Positions 7,064 through 13,353 of a stretch of DNA of 13,353 nucleotides are shown here, one piece after another; within the stretch, counting starts at the first letter, position 1, and the number at the start of each line of letters is the position of its first letter. Both the position numbers and the translations under genes were made by a program. Under the pieces are notes generated by a model, which searched no databases, had not been told where the DNA came from, and saw only the letters and a list, made by a program, of their open reading frames with translations. This DNA comes from Bacteroides sp. UBA1773 (lineage in GTDB: Bacteria; Bacteroidota; Bacteroidia; Bacteroidales; Bacteroidaceae). The stretch spans positions 1 through 13,353 of the forward strand of contig DCGR01000029.1 in assembly GCA_002315285.1 (NCBI GenBank). The letters are read 5' to 3'.

Positions 7064-9079
7064 ATGACTACGAGAACCGCATTGTCTGGCTTGCTGGCAG
7101 CACTTGCTTTAGGTGGATGCAATCCCAATCCTTCCACTTCGCTCATCTTCAAGGAAGGCGAACGCATAGAAGGCACAAAAAACGCCATCCACGAAATCGT
7201 GATTTGCAATCCTCCCAAAGGTCTCGACTGGGCCATCTGGGGACAGTTCCAACTGGCTTCCGAGATTCCGGCATACGCCACCGACGACTCCGAGGCTGAC
7301 TTTACAAACCACGACGCTCTTTGCTACCGCATCACACCACGTGTGGAAGCCGACACCCTGCACTTCCGTTTCATGGACAGATACATCTATTCACATTCAC
7401 GACTTCCCATGGGGTTCCACCTGCAACTACAAGGGAAGGAGTCGTATGAGTTGCCTATCACCTACGAACTGTTACCAGTGCCAGAAAGTGTCCCCGACAC
7501 GTTTCGGCTGGCGCAACTGACACTGACCGACATTGTGCCACAGGTGAAGAAAATGAAACTACTTGACGGAACGACACCTTACCAGAAAGCAAGCATTTCC
7601 TTCGTAAAAGGGCAGAAACCGTCGTGGTACAGGCTAATCATCAACAACAACATCGGCATTGAAGCCGCCGATGCCGATGGTGCCTACTATGCACAAGTCA
7701 CCCTCGACAAACTCCACGACAATGCAGGCGACAAGCAACTACCCAACCTCGTCATCGAGGATTGGCCCGACTTTGCCATCCGCCCACTCATGCTCGACCT
7801 TGGACGCAATTTCCTCTCCGTAGAGCAAGTGTGCCACATCATCGACGTGATGGCCCGCTGCAAGGCAAACATGCTGATGCTACATCTGGCAGAAGATGAG
7901 GGATGGCGTATTGCAATCAAAGGGCTGCCTGAGCTTACCGAATTTGGCGCATTCCATGCCATTCCCCAACGACAAGCCGATGGCAACTATGCCCACATTG
8001 AAGCGCTAATGCCCTCGCAAGAAGGACGTGTGGGCCGAGAGAAACCTTGGCAGGGTTCGACAGGATTCTACACACGCGAGGATTTCAAGCAGATTCTCCG
8101 TCACGCGACCAAGCGCCATATAGAAGTGTTGCCCGAACTGGAACTACCCGGACACAGTGGCAGCGCCATTGAAGCCATGCGCCATCGGGCACGCACGACC
8201 GGCGACAAGAGTTTCTTGCTGACCGACGAGAACGACCAATCGCAACATACCGCCGTGTATGGCTATCGCGACAACATCGTGGATGTGTCGTTGCCATCGG
8301 TATATAAGTTTTTGGAAGTGGTACTCGACGACCTGAAAGCCATGTACAAGGAAGCAGGACTGACGCTTCAACGGGTGAACCTATCGGGCGATGAGGTGCC
8401 AGAAGGTTGCTGGATGGAATCGCCATCGGCAAAGCAACTGATGGCTGCCAACAACCTGCACACCTCGGCCGACTTATGGACCTACTTCCTAAGTCGCGTG
8501 ACCGACATCTATGCGGCAAAGGACCTCAAACTGATTGCCTATACCGAAGTGTTGCACGCCACCGACTCTGCCGTAATAGGGAAAATCAAACAGCAGACCT
8601 CGTTCCTCATCAACTGGTACCCCACCACGCGAGCCAACGGAAACATTACCCGCCAGGCTTACAAATACGTGGAAATGGGATTCCCCGTTCTCTTCTCGAA
8701 CGCCGACTACACCTATATGGATAATGTGTATTCGTTCGACCGCCGTGAACAAGGACTTTGCTGGGCAGGAGCGACCGATGAACGCAAGGCTTACTCATAC
8801 AACGCTTTCGATGCGCTTGGGGAAGGGCTGAAGCTGGAACATCCGGAAAACGTCATAGGTGTGGAGCCCATGCTTTGGGGCGACAACGTCTATAACTTCG
8901 AACAGGCCTGCTACCTGTTGTTCCCAAAAGTGTTCAGCATGTTCGAAAGGTCGTGGAATGCCATCCCAGACACCAGTGAGACAGCCTTCGGCAAGTTCTA
9001 CAGCATCGTTACCTCGCAAGAGATTCCCTTCATAGAATCCAAAAAGCTTAACCACCGCACACCAATGCAAGCGAAGTAA
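7064..9079 (+). CDS. GH20 beta-N-acetylhexosaminidase (lipoprotein)
   Basis: The 671-residue protein is a glycoside hydrolase family 20 enzyme, which removes terminal beta-linked GlcNAc or GalNAc with help from the substrate acetamido group. The Asp-Glu catalytic pair is D443-E444 in NLSGDEVPEG. Supporting motifs are the barrel entry DFAIRPLMLDLGRNFLS (236-252), NMLMLHLAEDEGWRIAIKGLPELTE (269-293), PELELPGHSGSA (357-368) and the late EPMLWGDNVYNFEQ (601-614). Residues about 30-140 look like a beta-rich CHB_HEX-type N-terminal domain (tentative), and about 141-235 the GH20b domain. Met1-Cys19 (LAALALGGC) is a lipoprotein signal, which fixes the start at 7064 rather than an in-frame ATG at 7010 inside metY. 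The usual Gly before GDE is Ser here. Substrate (host glycan, glycosaminoglycan or peptidoglycan fragment) is not determined. Confidence 0.92.
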   Translation: MTTRTALSGLLAALALGGCNPNPSTSLIFKEGERIEGTKNAIHEIVICNPPKGLDWAIWGQFQLASEIPAYATDDSEADFTNHDALCYRITPRVEADTLHFRFMDRYIYSHSRLPMGFHLQLQGKESYELPITYELLPVPESVPDTFRLAQLTLTDIVPQVKKMKLLDGTTPYQKASISFVKGQKPSWYRLIINNNIGIEAADADGAYYAQVTLDKLHDNAGDKQLPNLVIEDWPDFAIRPLMLDLGRNFLSVEQVCHIIDVMARCKANMLMLHLAEDEGWRIAIKGLPELTEFGAFHAIPQRQADGNYAHIEALMPSQEGRVGREKPWQGSTGFYTREDFKQILRHATKRHIEVLPELELPGHSGSAIEAMRHRARTTGDKSFLLTDENDQSQHTAVYGYRDNIVDVSLPSVYKFLEVVLDDLKAMYKEAGLTLQRVNLSGDEVPEGCWMESPSAKQLMAANNLHTSADLWTYFLSRVTDIYAAKDLKLIAYTEVLHATDSAVIGKIKQQTSFLINWYPTTRANGNITRQAYKYVEMGFPVLFSNADYTYMDNVYSFDRREQGLCWAGATDERKAYSYNAFDALGEGLKLEHPENVIGVEPMLWGDNVYNFEQACYLLFPKVFSMFERSWNAIPDTSETAFGKFYSIVTSQEIPFIESKKLNHRTPMQAK

Positions 9080-9155
9080 AACAAACATAAAATTCATATC
9101 ATCCTGAAAAAGATTATCAATCCATTCAACAACTCATTTTAATTATTATTTATTC

Positions 9156-10565
9156 ATGAAAAAGCTATCAATTTTCTTATTAGGCCTTTTGCTGTTGACA
9201 TCATGCAAGAAGGAGCCTAAGTATGTGTTCTATTTTATCGGTGATGGCATGGGTGCCTACGAAGTACTCGCCACACAAATGTACAATGCCGAACTGAAGG
9301 GCAATATCGGCATAGAGCCACTCTGTTTCACCCAGTTTCCCGTGGCTTCGCTTGTAACCACCTATTCTGCCACTAATGGTGTTACCGACTCTGCAGCTGC
9401 AGGCACAGCACTGGCCACTGGCCACAAGACCAAAAATGGAGCCTTGGGTGTAGTCAACGATACGACTAAGGTAAACAGTATCGCCTATTGGGCAAAGGCC
9501 AACGGATATAAGGTAGGCATCAGCACCACGGTAGGTATCAATCATGCCACTCCAGGTGCCTTCTATGCTCACCAGGCAAGCCGCAACAACTACTACCAGA
9601 TAGCTGGAGACCTCGTAGCTTCCAACTACGATTTCTTTGCAGGTGGCGATTTCATCGACCCCGAAAACAAGAAGTCGAGAGCCGAGAACTACACTGAATC
9701 GGCCTATTCCATCATTGAGAAGGGCGGATACACCATTGCACGTGGCTACAGCGATTTTGAAGCAAAGGCTGCCACAACCGACAAGATGGTGTTGTTCCAG
9801 GCTGAGAAGAAAGGCGATTCACTGCCATACGCCATCGACCAAACCGATGAAGACCTAAGCCTTGCAGACATCACACGCGCTGGCATCAGCTTCCTCACCA
9901 AGGACGCTTCATCGAAGGGATTCTTCTTCATGATAGAAGGTGGAAAGATTGACGGTGCCGGACATGCCAACGATGCAGCTACCGAGATGTACGAGGTTAT
10001 CGACTTCGACAACGCCATCAAGGTGGCTTACGAGTTTTATCAGCAGCATCCCGATGAGACCCTGATCGTTGTCAGCGCCGACCACGAGACCGGTGGTATG
10101 ATTGTTGGCAACGGTGCATACGCGCTCTCTCTCAAGACCCTCGCCAACCAGAAGTGCAGCGCTGGCGCTTTCACCTCAAAGCTCAAAAACCTGCGCATAA
10201 AGAACCAGAACAAGGTTTCATGGGAAGAAGTTCAGGCTCTCTTGAAAGAATATTTCGGATTCGGGGATGCAGTGAAGCTGACCGAAGCTGAAGAGGCAGC
10301 ACTGAAGGCTGTCTATGACCAGACATTCCAAAATAAAGAAGTGCAAATGGAAGAAAGCCTCTACGAGAACAATGAGCCTATGGCTGGCGAGGCAAAGCGC
10401 ATCATCGACAAGAAGAGCTCCATCGGATGGACCAGCGGCTCACACTCTGCAGGCTATGTTCCTCTGTTTGCCATCGGTGTAGGTGCCGAAGCTTTCAATG
10501 CCCAGGTTGACAACACAGAAATTCCCGTGAAGATGGCTGAAATCGCTGGTTACGTACACGAATAA
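9156..10565 (+). CDS. Alkaline phosphatase, PhoA family (lipoprotein)
   Basis: The 469-residue protein has the full alkaline phosphatase active site. It shows GDGMG (D30, metal), the nucleophile S79 in VTDSAAAGTALATGHK, GINHATPGAFYAHQASR with T132 and R143 (equivalent to T155 and R166 of E. coli PhoA), EGGKIDGAGHANDA (E261, D266, H270), SADHETGG (D309, H310) and SGSHSAG (H430). It hydrolyses phosphate monoesters outside the cytoplasm. The E. coli D153 position is His (H130) and K328 is replaced by Gly, as in many non-enteric enzymes with altered metal binding. The N-terminus MKKLSIFLLGLLLLTSC is a lipoprotein signal with Cys17. The 76-base AT-rich gap to the GH20 gene shows neither a TAnnTTTG box nor a clear terminator, so read-through from metY-GH20 is possible. 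Confidence 0.95.
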   Translation: MKKLSIFLLGLLLLTSCKKEPKYVFYFIGDGMGAYEVLATQMYNAELKGNIGIEPLCFTQFPVASLVTTYSATNGVTDSAAAGTALATGHKTKNGALGVVNDTTKVNSIAYWAKANGYKVGISTTVGINHATPGAFYAHQASRNNYYQIAGDLVASNYDFFAGGDFIDPENKKSRAENYTESAYSIIEKGGYTIARGYSDFEAKAATTDKMVLFQAEKKGDSLPYAIDQTDEDLSLADITRAGISFLTKDASSKGFFFMIEGGKIDGAGHANDAATEMYEVIDFDNAIKVAYEFYQQHPDETLIVVSADHETGGMIVGNGAYALSLKTLANQKCSAGAFTSKLKNLRIKNQNKVSWEEVQALLKEYFGFGDAVKLTEAEEAALKAVYDQTFQNKEVQMEESLYENNEPMAGEAKRIIDKKSSIGWTSGSHSAGYVPLFAIGVGAEAFNAQVDNTEIPVKMAEIAGYVHE

Positions 10566-10572
10566 CAAGAAA

Positions 10573-10606
10573 CGCCCAATCAATCAGTCGAAACTGATGT
10601 AAGGCG
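10573..10606. terminator. Hairpin between convergent genes, possible two-way terminator
   Basis: A perfect 6-bp stem ATCAGT/ACTGAT closes the tetraloop CGAA on the plus strand and TTCG on the minus strand (10583-10598). It is flanked by a second pairing, CGCC (10573-10576) with GGCG (10603-10606). It lies at the junction of the convergent phosphatase and HhH genes and contains the HhH stop codon (10586-10584). There is no T-run on either side, so a classical intrinsic terminator is uncertain. Confidence 0.35.
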
Positions 10607-11513
10607 CAATCCTTTGCAAGTCTTTCTCTGTGAACTCTTCGGTATAGAAGGCAAACGGAGAAAGACTTTCTATTTTCCCCTCTTTCTTGCGATATTGCAA
10701 AAAGGCCTTTGCCTGATGGAAATTGATATAGGGGTGCATACGTAGGCGATCTATCCCGACATGATTAATCCTTATCTTTCGCAACTCCAGAGTGCCAATG
10801 ATGAACCACGGCAACAATTCCGGAGTGAGATACTTTATTTCTAACAGCTGGTTTACATCGTAATATCCACCTAATTGCTCACGATAGCGCACTATCATGG
10901 CAGCAATGACACTGCCTATTCCAGGTATCTTCTTCAATTCGGTGGTATCAGCCACATTCAAGTCAACCTGCGTACCAACAGCATATTTTTCCTGTTTGGT
11001 TACTTCTATTCGTTCGGATGTACGCTGTCGGACAATCTTCACGGAGTCGGCTTGCTGCGATGGTTGTGGCGCGATGCGTACAAAAGGCTTCACCCGCTGG
11101 AAAATGCTGTCATCCATGCCATATATCTCTGCCAGTTTCTGTTCGTTGCGAAACCGGCCTCCAGCATTGCGATACCTTACAATGTTGTGTGCGACAAATG
11201 CCGAAAGCCCTACTTCACGCAACTCGGCCGAATCCGCCAGATTCGGGTCGAACGCATGCATACGTATAGATGGTGTAGGCAATGTCTCTTTGGAAATTCG
11301 TCCACGGTGCGACGCCACAGTTCTCTGTCGTTGTGCCATTTCTTCATCGAATTGTTGTACCACCAACGAATCAACCGGCACTATGGTTTCACCATCAATC
11401 AGATGCAAGTGTGGCTTGATGAACATGCCGGCTACCAGCAACACTATTACGACCATCAATCCCAGCGTAATGATGCGCTCCGTCTTCGTAAAATAAAAAA
11501 AGTCGTTCCACAT
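10584..11513 (-). CDS. Membrane-anchored helix-hairpin-helix protein (ComEA-like)
   Basis: The 309-residue protein has one N-terminal membrane segment (about 13-31) after a short basic start, so the rest should face the periplasm. Three successive helix-hairpin-helix-type repeats follow, near 88-147 (FDPNLADSAELREVGLSAFVAHNIVRYR), 183-243 (DLNVADTTELKKIPGIGSVIAAMIVRYR) and 247-309 (KIRINHVGIDRLRMHPYINFHQAKAFLQYR). The second has the clearest GIG DNA-backbone loop; the third lacks it. ComEA binds incoming DNA during natural transformation with a single such unit, so a DNA-binding periplasmic role is plausible but not shown. A linker (about 40-85 and 148-180) is polar and probably unstructured. 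It converges with the phosphatase gene 18 bases away and diverges from vanZ. Confidence 0.85.
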   Translation of the reverse strand: MWNDFFYFTKTERIITLGLMVVIVLLVAGMFIKPHLHLIDGETIVPVDSLVVQQFDEEMAQRQRTVASHRGRISKETLPTPSIRMHAFDPNLADSAELREVGLSAFVAHNIVRYRNAGGRFRNEQKLAEIYGMDDSIFQRVKPFVRIAPQPSQQADSVKIVRQRTSERIEVTKQEKYAVGTQVDLNVADTTELKKIPGIGSVIAAMIVRYREQLGGYYDVNQLLEIKYLTPELLPWFIIGTLELRKIRINHVGIDRLRMHPYINFHQAKAFLQYRKKEGKIESLSPFAFYTEEFTEKDLQRIAPYISFD

Positions 11514-11607
11514 ATTTCTTCAACTTCTTCAGCATCCTTCTTCAACCACCATGGTACAACAAATGAGAAGGGAAGTATCAGTCTCAAACATTTTCTTACA
11601 ACAAAAC

Positions 11608-11638
11608 TTTCGATTCTTCAGAAAAAGCACTACCTTTG
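11608..11638 (+). promoter_or_regulatory. Bacteroidetes-type promoter of vanZ-like gene
   Basis: TTTC (11608-11611), one base off the -33 TTTG, is followed after exactly 19 bases by TACCTTTG (11631-11638), a full match to TAnnTTTG. The ATG is at 11660, so the leader is about 15 bases. No equally good box faces the HhH gene on the other strand of this 146-base gap; AATGTTTG (minus, 11593-11586) has one mismatch. Confidence 0.7.
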
Positions 11639-11659
11639 TAACCCCAATCGCAAAAAAGA

Positions 11660-12052
11660 ATGATAAAACTATTAAAACGATATCCAATCACCTTGATAAT
11701 AGCAATCACCATTTGTTATCTTTCTTTCTTCAAGCCACCACAGACAGAGTTGAGCGAAATCAGGAATTTCGACAAGTTTGTCCACCTCTGTATGTATGGA
11801 GGGTTCTGCATCGTCATGTGGTTCGAGCATCTGCGTTGTCATTCATCACTTCGAATCGGCAAAGTCATGTTGATGAACATACTGCCCATCACAATGGGTG
11901 GCATCATCGAATATCTACAATCAACCATTACCACCTACCGGGCATTCGAATGGACCGATATGCTTGCCAACACCATCGGTGTCATAACGGCTACCTTATT
12001 CGGCTACGTTGTGCTTAGGCCTTTGGTGTGGAAATACTTCAAAAAGCATTAG
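11660..12052 (+). CDS. VanZ-like family membrane protein
   Basis: The 130-residue protein has the VanZ-like layout: a first membrane segment (about 9-24), then FDKFVHLCMYGGFCIVMWF (37-55) with the conserved Asp-Lys-His, a third segment ending in GGIIEYLQ (80-87), and RAFEWTDMLANTIGVITATLFGYVVL (94-119) with the conserved Arg, Asp and Asn. VanZ confers low teicoplanin resistance in enterococci, but most homologues, including this short chromosomal type, have no known role. It is the only plus-strand gene between 10.6 kb and the right edge. Its TAG overlaps the TAA of the opposing CYTH gene by 3 bases within 12049-12052. Confidence 0.88.
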   Translation: MIKLLKRYPITLIIAITICYLSFFKPPQTELSEIRNFDKFVHLCMYGGFCIVMWFEHLRCHSSLRIGKVMLMNILPITMGGIIEYLQSTITTYRAFEWTDMLANTIGVITATLFGYVVLRPLVWKYFKKH

Positions 12053-12540
12053 GCATCAACGGTCTCATCCTTCCACAACTGGTATGGACGGCGTGTGAGT
12101 TGCGCGTTATAATAACGACGGTCGCCCGTCACCTCTTTCCCTACGAAATCAGGTTTCACAAAAGGCTCATCGGCATCGTGTAGTTCCACCTCAGCCACCA
12201 CCAATCCTGCATTCTCGCCCGCAAACTCATCTACCTCAAAAACGTGGTCCCCACTCTTCACCAAGTAACGCACCTTGTCTATCATGCCAGGTTCACAAAG
12301 TAGCATGAGTTCCTGAGCCTCCTGTAGTGAGATTTCCTTCTCCCACTCGAAGCGGCTAATGCCTCCATCGGCTGACGGTCCTTTGATGGTGAGAAATCCC
12401 TTATCATCGCGTATGCGAACGCGCACAGTCTTACCCGAGGTGCTGCAAATGTAGCCCTGCGCGATATGACTGTGCGCGTATGCCAGTTCCTTGAAACTTT
12501 CGTCTGTCACAAGGAACTTTCGTTCTGTCTCCGTCGCCAT
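12049..12540 (-). CDS. CYTH domain protein (triphosphate tunnel metalloenzyme fold)
   Basis: The 163-residue protein begins MATETERKFLV, the ExExK signature (E4, E6, K8) of CYTH enzymes. These form a beta-barrel tunnel that binds triphosphate and divalent metal. Further acidic and basic tunnel residues alternate along the chain: VRVRIRDDKGFLTIKG (39-54), RFEWEKEIS (63-71), KVRYLV (89-94), FEVDEF (101-106) and VVAEVEL (114-120). Short bacterial members hydrolyse inorganic tripolyphosphate or similar compounds; the substrate here is not known. The ATG at 12540 is preferred over an in-frame TTG directly before it. The gene lies 3 bases after the small membrane protein, and its stop overlaps that of vanZ on the other strand. 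Confidence 0.92.
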   Translation of the reverse strand: MATETERKFLVTDESFKELAYAHSHIAQGYICSTSGKTVRVRIRDDKGFLTIKGPSADGGISRFEWEKEISLQEAQELMLLCEPGMIDKVRYLVKSGDHVFEVDEFAGENAGLVVAEVELHDADEPFVKPDFVGKEVTGDRRYYNAQLTRRPYQLWKDETVDA

Positions 12541-12543
12541 CAA

Positions 12544-12666
12544 TCAGTAAAGGACAACCATCAACAAGGCCAGCGCAATGAGAGCCACCAAAATGCCTAC
12601 AATCACCTTATGTGCCTTCTGCTCTTCCTTCTTGCTGTAAGACGGTTTCTGTTTCATTTTTCCCAT
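12544..12666 (-). CDS. Small single-pass membrane protein, function unknown
   Basis: A 40-residue protein (or 37 if translation begins at the second Met, 12657) starts MGKMKQKPSYSKKEEQKAHK, a highly basic charged head. It ends in one hydrophobic helix VIVGILVALIALALLMVVLY that reaches the C-terminus. This is a tail-anchor-like topology with the head in the cytoplasm. It lies between prfB (67-base gap) and the CYTH gene (3-base gap), so it shares a transcript at least with CYTH. The longer in-frame reading to 12744 would overlap the prfB end and is not preferred. I do not recognise a named family. The charged-head plus hydrophobic-helix pattern and tight spacing argue it is real. Confidence 0.7.
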   Translation of the reverse strand: MGKMKQKPSYSKKEEQKAHKVIVGILVALIALALLMVVLY

Positions 12667-12733
12667 GGTTACAATATTTAAAAAGTTTTTTTGATAATAG
12701 ATGTTTCCGTTTCCTGTTCCAAGCAGACTTTCA

Positions 12734-13353
12734 TTACTGTTCACTGCCCGAGAATTCCATCAGGTAAGCCTTGATGAATCCGTCAATCTTGCCATCCATC
12801 ACGCCACCCACATCCGAAGTCTGATACTGCGTACGATGGTCTTTCACGCGACGGTCATCAAACACATAACTTCTGATTTGCGATCCCCACTCTATCTTCT
12901 TCTTGCCGGCCTCCACCTTGGCCTGTTCCTCCATACGATGTTGCAACTCCTTCTCGTAAAGGATGGAGCGAAGGTTTCGCATGGCATTTTCACGGTTCTT
13001 CGGTTGGTCGCGCGTCTCGGTATTCTCTATCAGGATTTCCTCTTCCTCACCCGTGTAAGGATCCTTATACTGATAGCGCAGGCGCACACCCGATTCCACC
13101 TTGTTCACGTTCTGTCCACCAGCGCCACCGCTTCTGAACGTGTCCCAACTCACACGAGCCGGCTCTATGTTCACCTCTATGCTGTCATCGATGAGCGGAG
13201 TGGCAAACACCGACGCGAAAGAAGTCATCCGCTTACCCTGGGCATTGTATGGCGACACTCTCACCAAGCGGTGTACACCATTCTCGCCCTTCAGATAGCC
13301 ATAGGCAAAGCTACCTTCGATATTCATCGTGACGGTCTTGATGCCCGCCTCAT
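12734..13353 (-). CDS. prfB: Peptide chain release factor 2, C-terminal part (runs off window)
   Basis: About 205 C-terminal residues are present; the coding frame stays open to the right edge. RF2 reads UGA and UAA stop codons and triggers peptide release. The catalytic GGQ sits in FRSGGAGGQNVNKVESGVRL, and RDQPKNRENAMRNLRSILYE and KIEWGSQIRSYVFDDRRVKDHRT are typical RF2 blocks. The codon-reading tripeptide, normally SPF in RF2, is SPY here (RVSPYNAQGKRMTSF, codons at 13255-13247). The N-terminal domain and any programmed frameshift site of prfB lie outside the window. The gene is upstream of the small membrane protein and the CYTH gene on the same strand. Confidence 0.96.
   Translation of the reverse strand, partial: EAGIKTVTMNIEGSFAYGYLKGENGVHRLVRVSPYNAQGKRMTSFASVFATPLIDDSIEVNIEPARVSWDTFRSGGAGGQNVNKVESGVRLRYQYKDPYTGEEEEILIENTETRDQPKNRENAMRNLRSILYEKELQHRMEEQAKVEAGKKKIEWGSQIRSYVFDDRRVKDHRTQYQTSDVGGVMDGKIDGFIKAYLMEFSGSEQ

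Noticed and set aside
10875..11663. Plus-strand open frame of 262 codons opposite the HhH gene
   Set aside because: Low-complexity shadow with many His, Cys and Tyr; the minus-strand repeats are clearly the real protein.

Overview
The window looks like chromosomal DNA from a member of the Bacteroidales, most likely Prevotella or a close relative. The evidence is the promoter grammar (TTTG, about 19 bases, then TAnnTTTG, seen almost perfectly before the tRNA gene and vanZ), AT-rich leaders without strong Shine-Dalgarno sites, many short lipoprotein signals ending in a lipobox Cys, and the gene families themselves (heparinase II/III lyase, GH88, GH20, O-acetylhomoserine sulfhydrylase, YciH, VanZ, CYTH). 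No insertion sequence, integrase, CRISPR array or phage gene is visible, and no stretch over 300 bases lacks a gene.

Layout. Positions 1-73 hold tRNA-Gly(GCC) on the minus strand, with its own promoter at 141-171. From 290 to 5628 all genes are on the minus strand. In transcription order they are a heparinase II/III-type polysaccharide lyase lipoprotein (5628-3778), an SDR-family NAD(P)-binding protein overlapping it by 4 bases (3781-2759), a GH88 unsaturated glucuronyl hydrolase lipoprotein (2699-1530), then an eIF1/SUI1-like YciH (1440-1012) overlapping a YczE/YitT-type membrane protein by 4 bases (1015-290). From 5764 to 10565 genes run on the plus strand: metY, then 19 bases later a GH20 hexosaminidase lipoprotein, then an alkaline phosphatase lipoprotein. 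From 10584 onward come a membrane-anchored triple helix-hairpin-helix protein (minus), a VanZ-like protein (plus), a CYTH phosphatase-fold protein (minus), a small single-TM protein (minus) and the C-terminal half of prfB (minus, running off the right edge).

How they may work together. The lyase and GH88 form a logical pair. A heparinase-type lyase cuts uronic-acid glycans by beta-elimination and leaves a 4,5-unsaturated uronic acid at the new non-reducing end, which is the group GH88 enzymes remove. The SDR translationally coupled to the lyase is the least explained member. The GH20 and alkaline phosphatase, also predicted lipoproteins, could take amino sugars and phosphate from glycans or glycoconjugates, so the 1.5-10.6 kb stretch has a scavenging flavour, although no SusC/SusD pair or regulator is present. 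The remaining genes are housekeeping or of uncertain role.

The most interesting points are the compact lyase-SDR-GH88 unit, an 18-base palindrome-like element at 5661-5678 that carries TAnnTTTG boxes on both strands between the divergent operons, the metY-GH20 pairing, and a small membrane protein between prfB and the CYTH gene. I do not see a clearly new defence or mobile system here.
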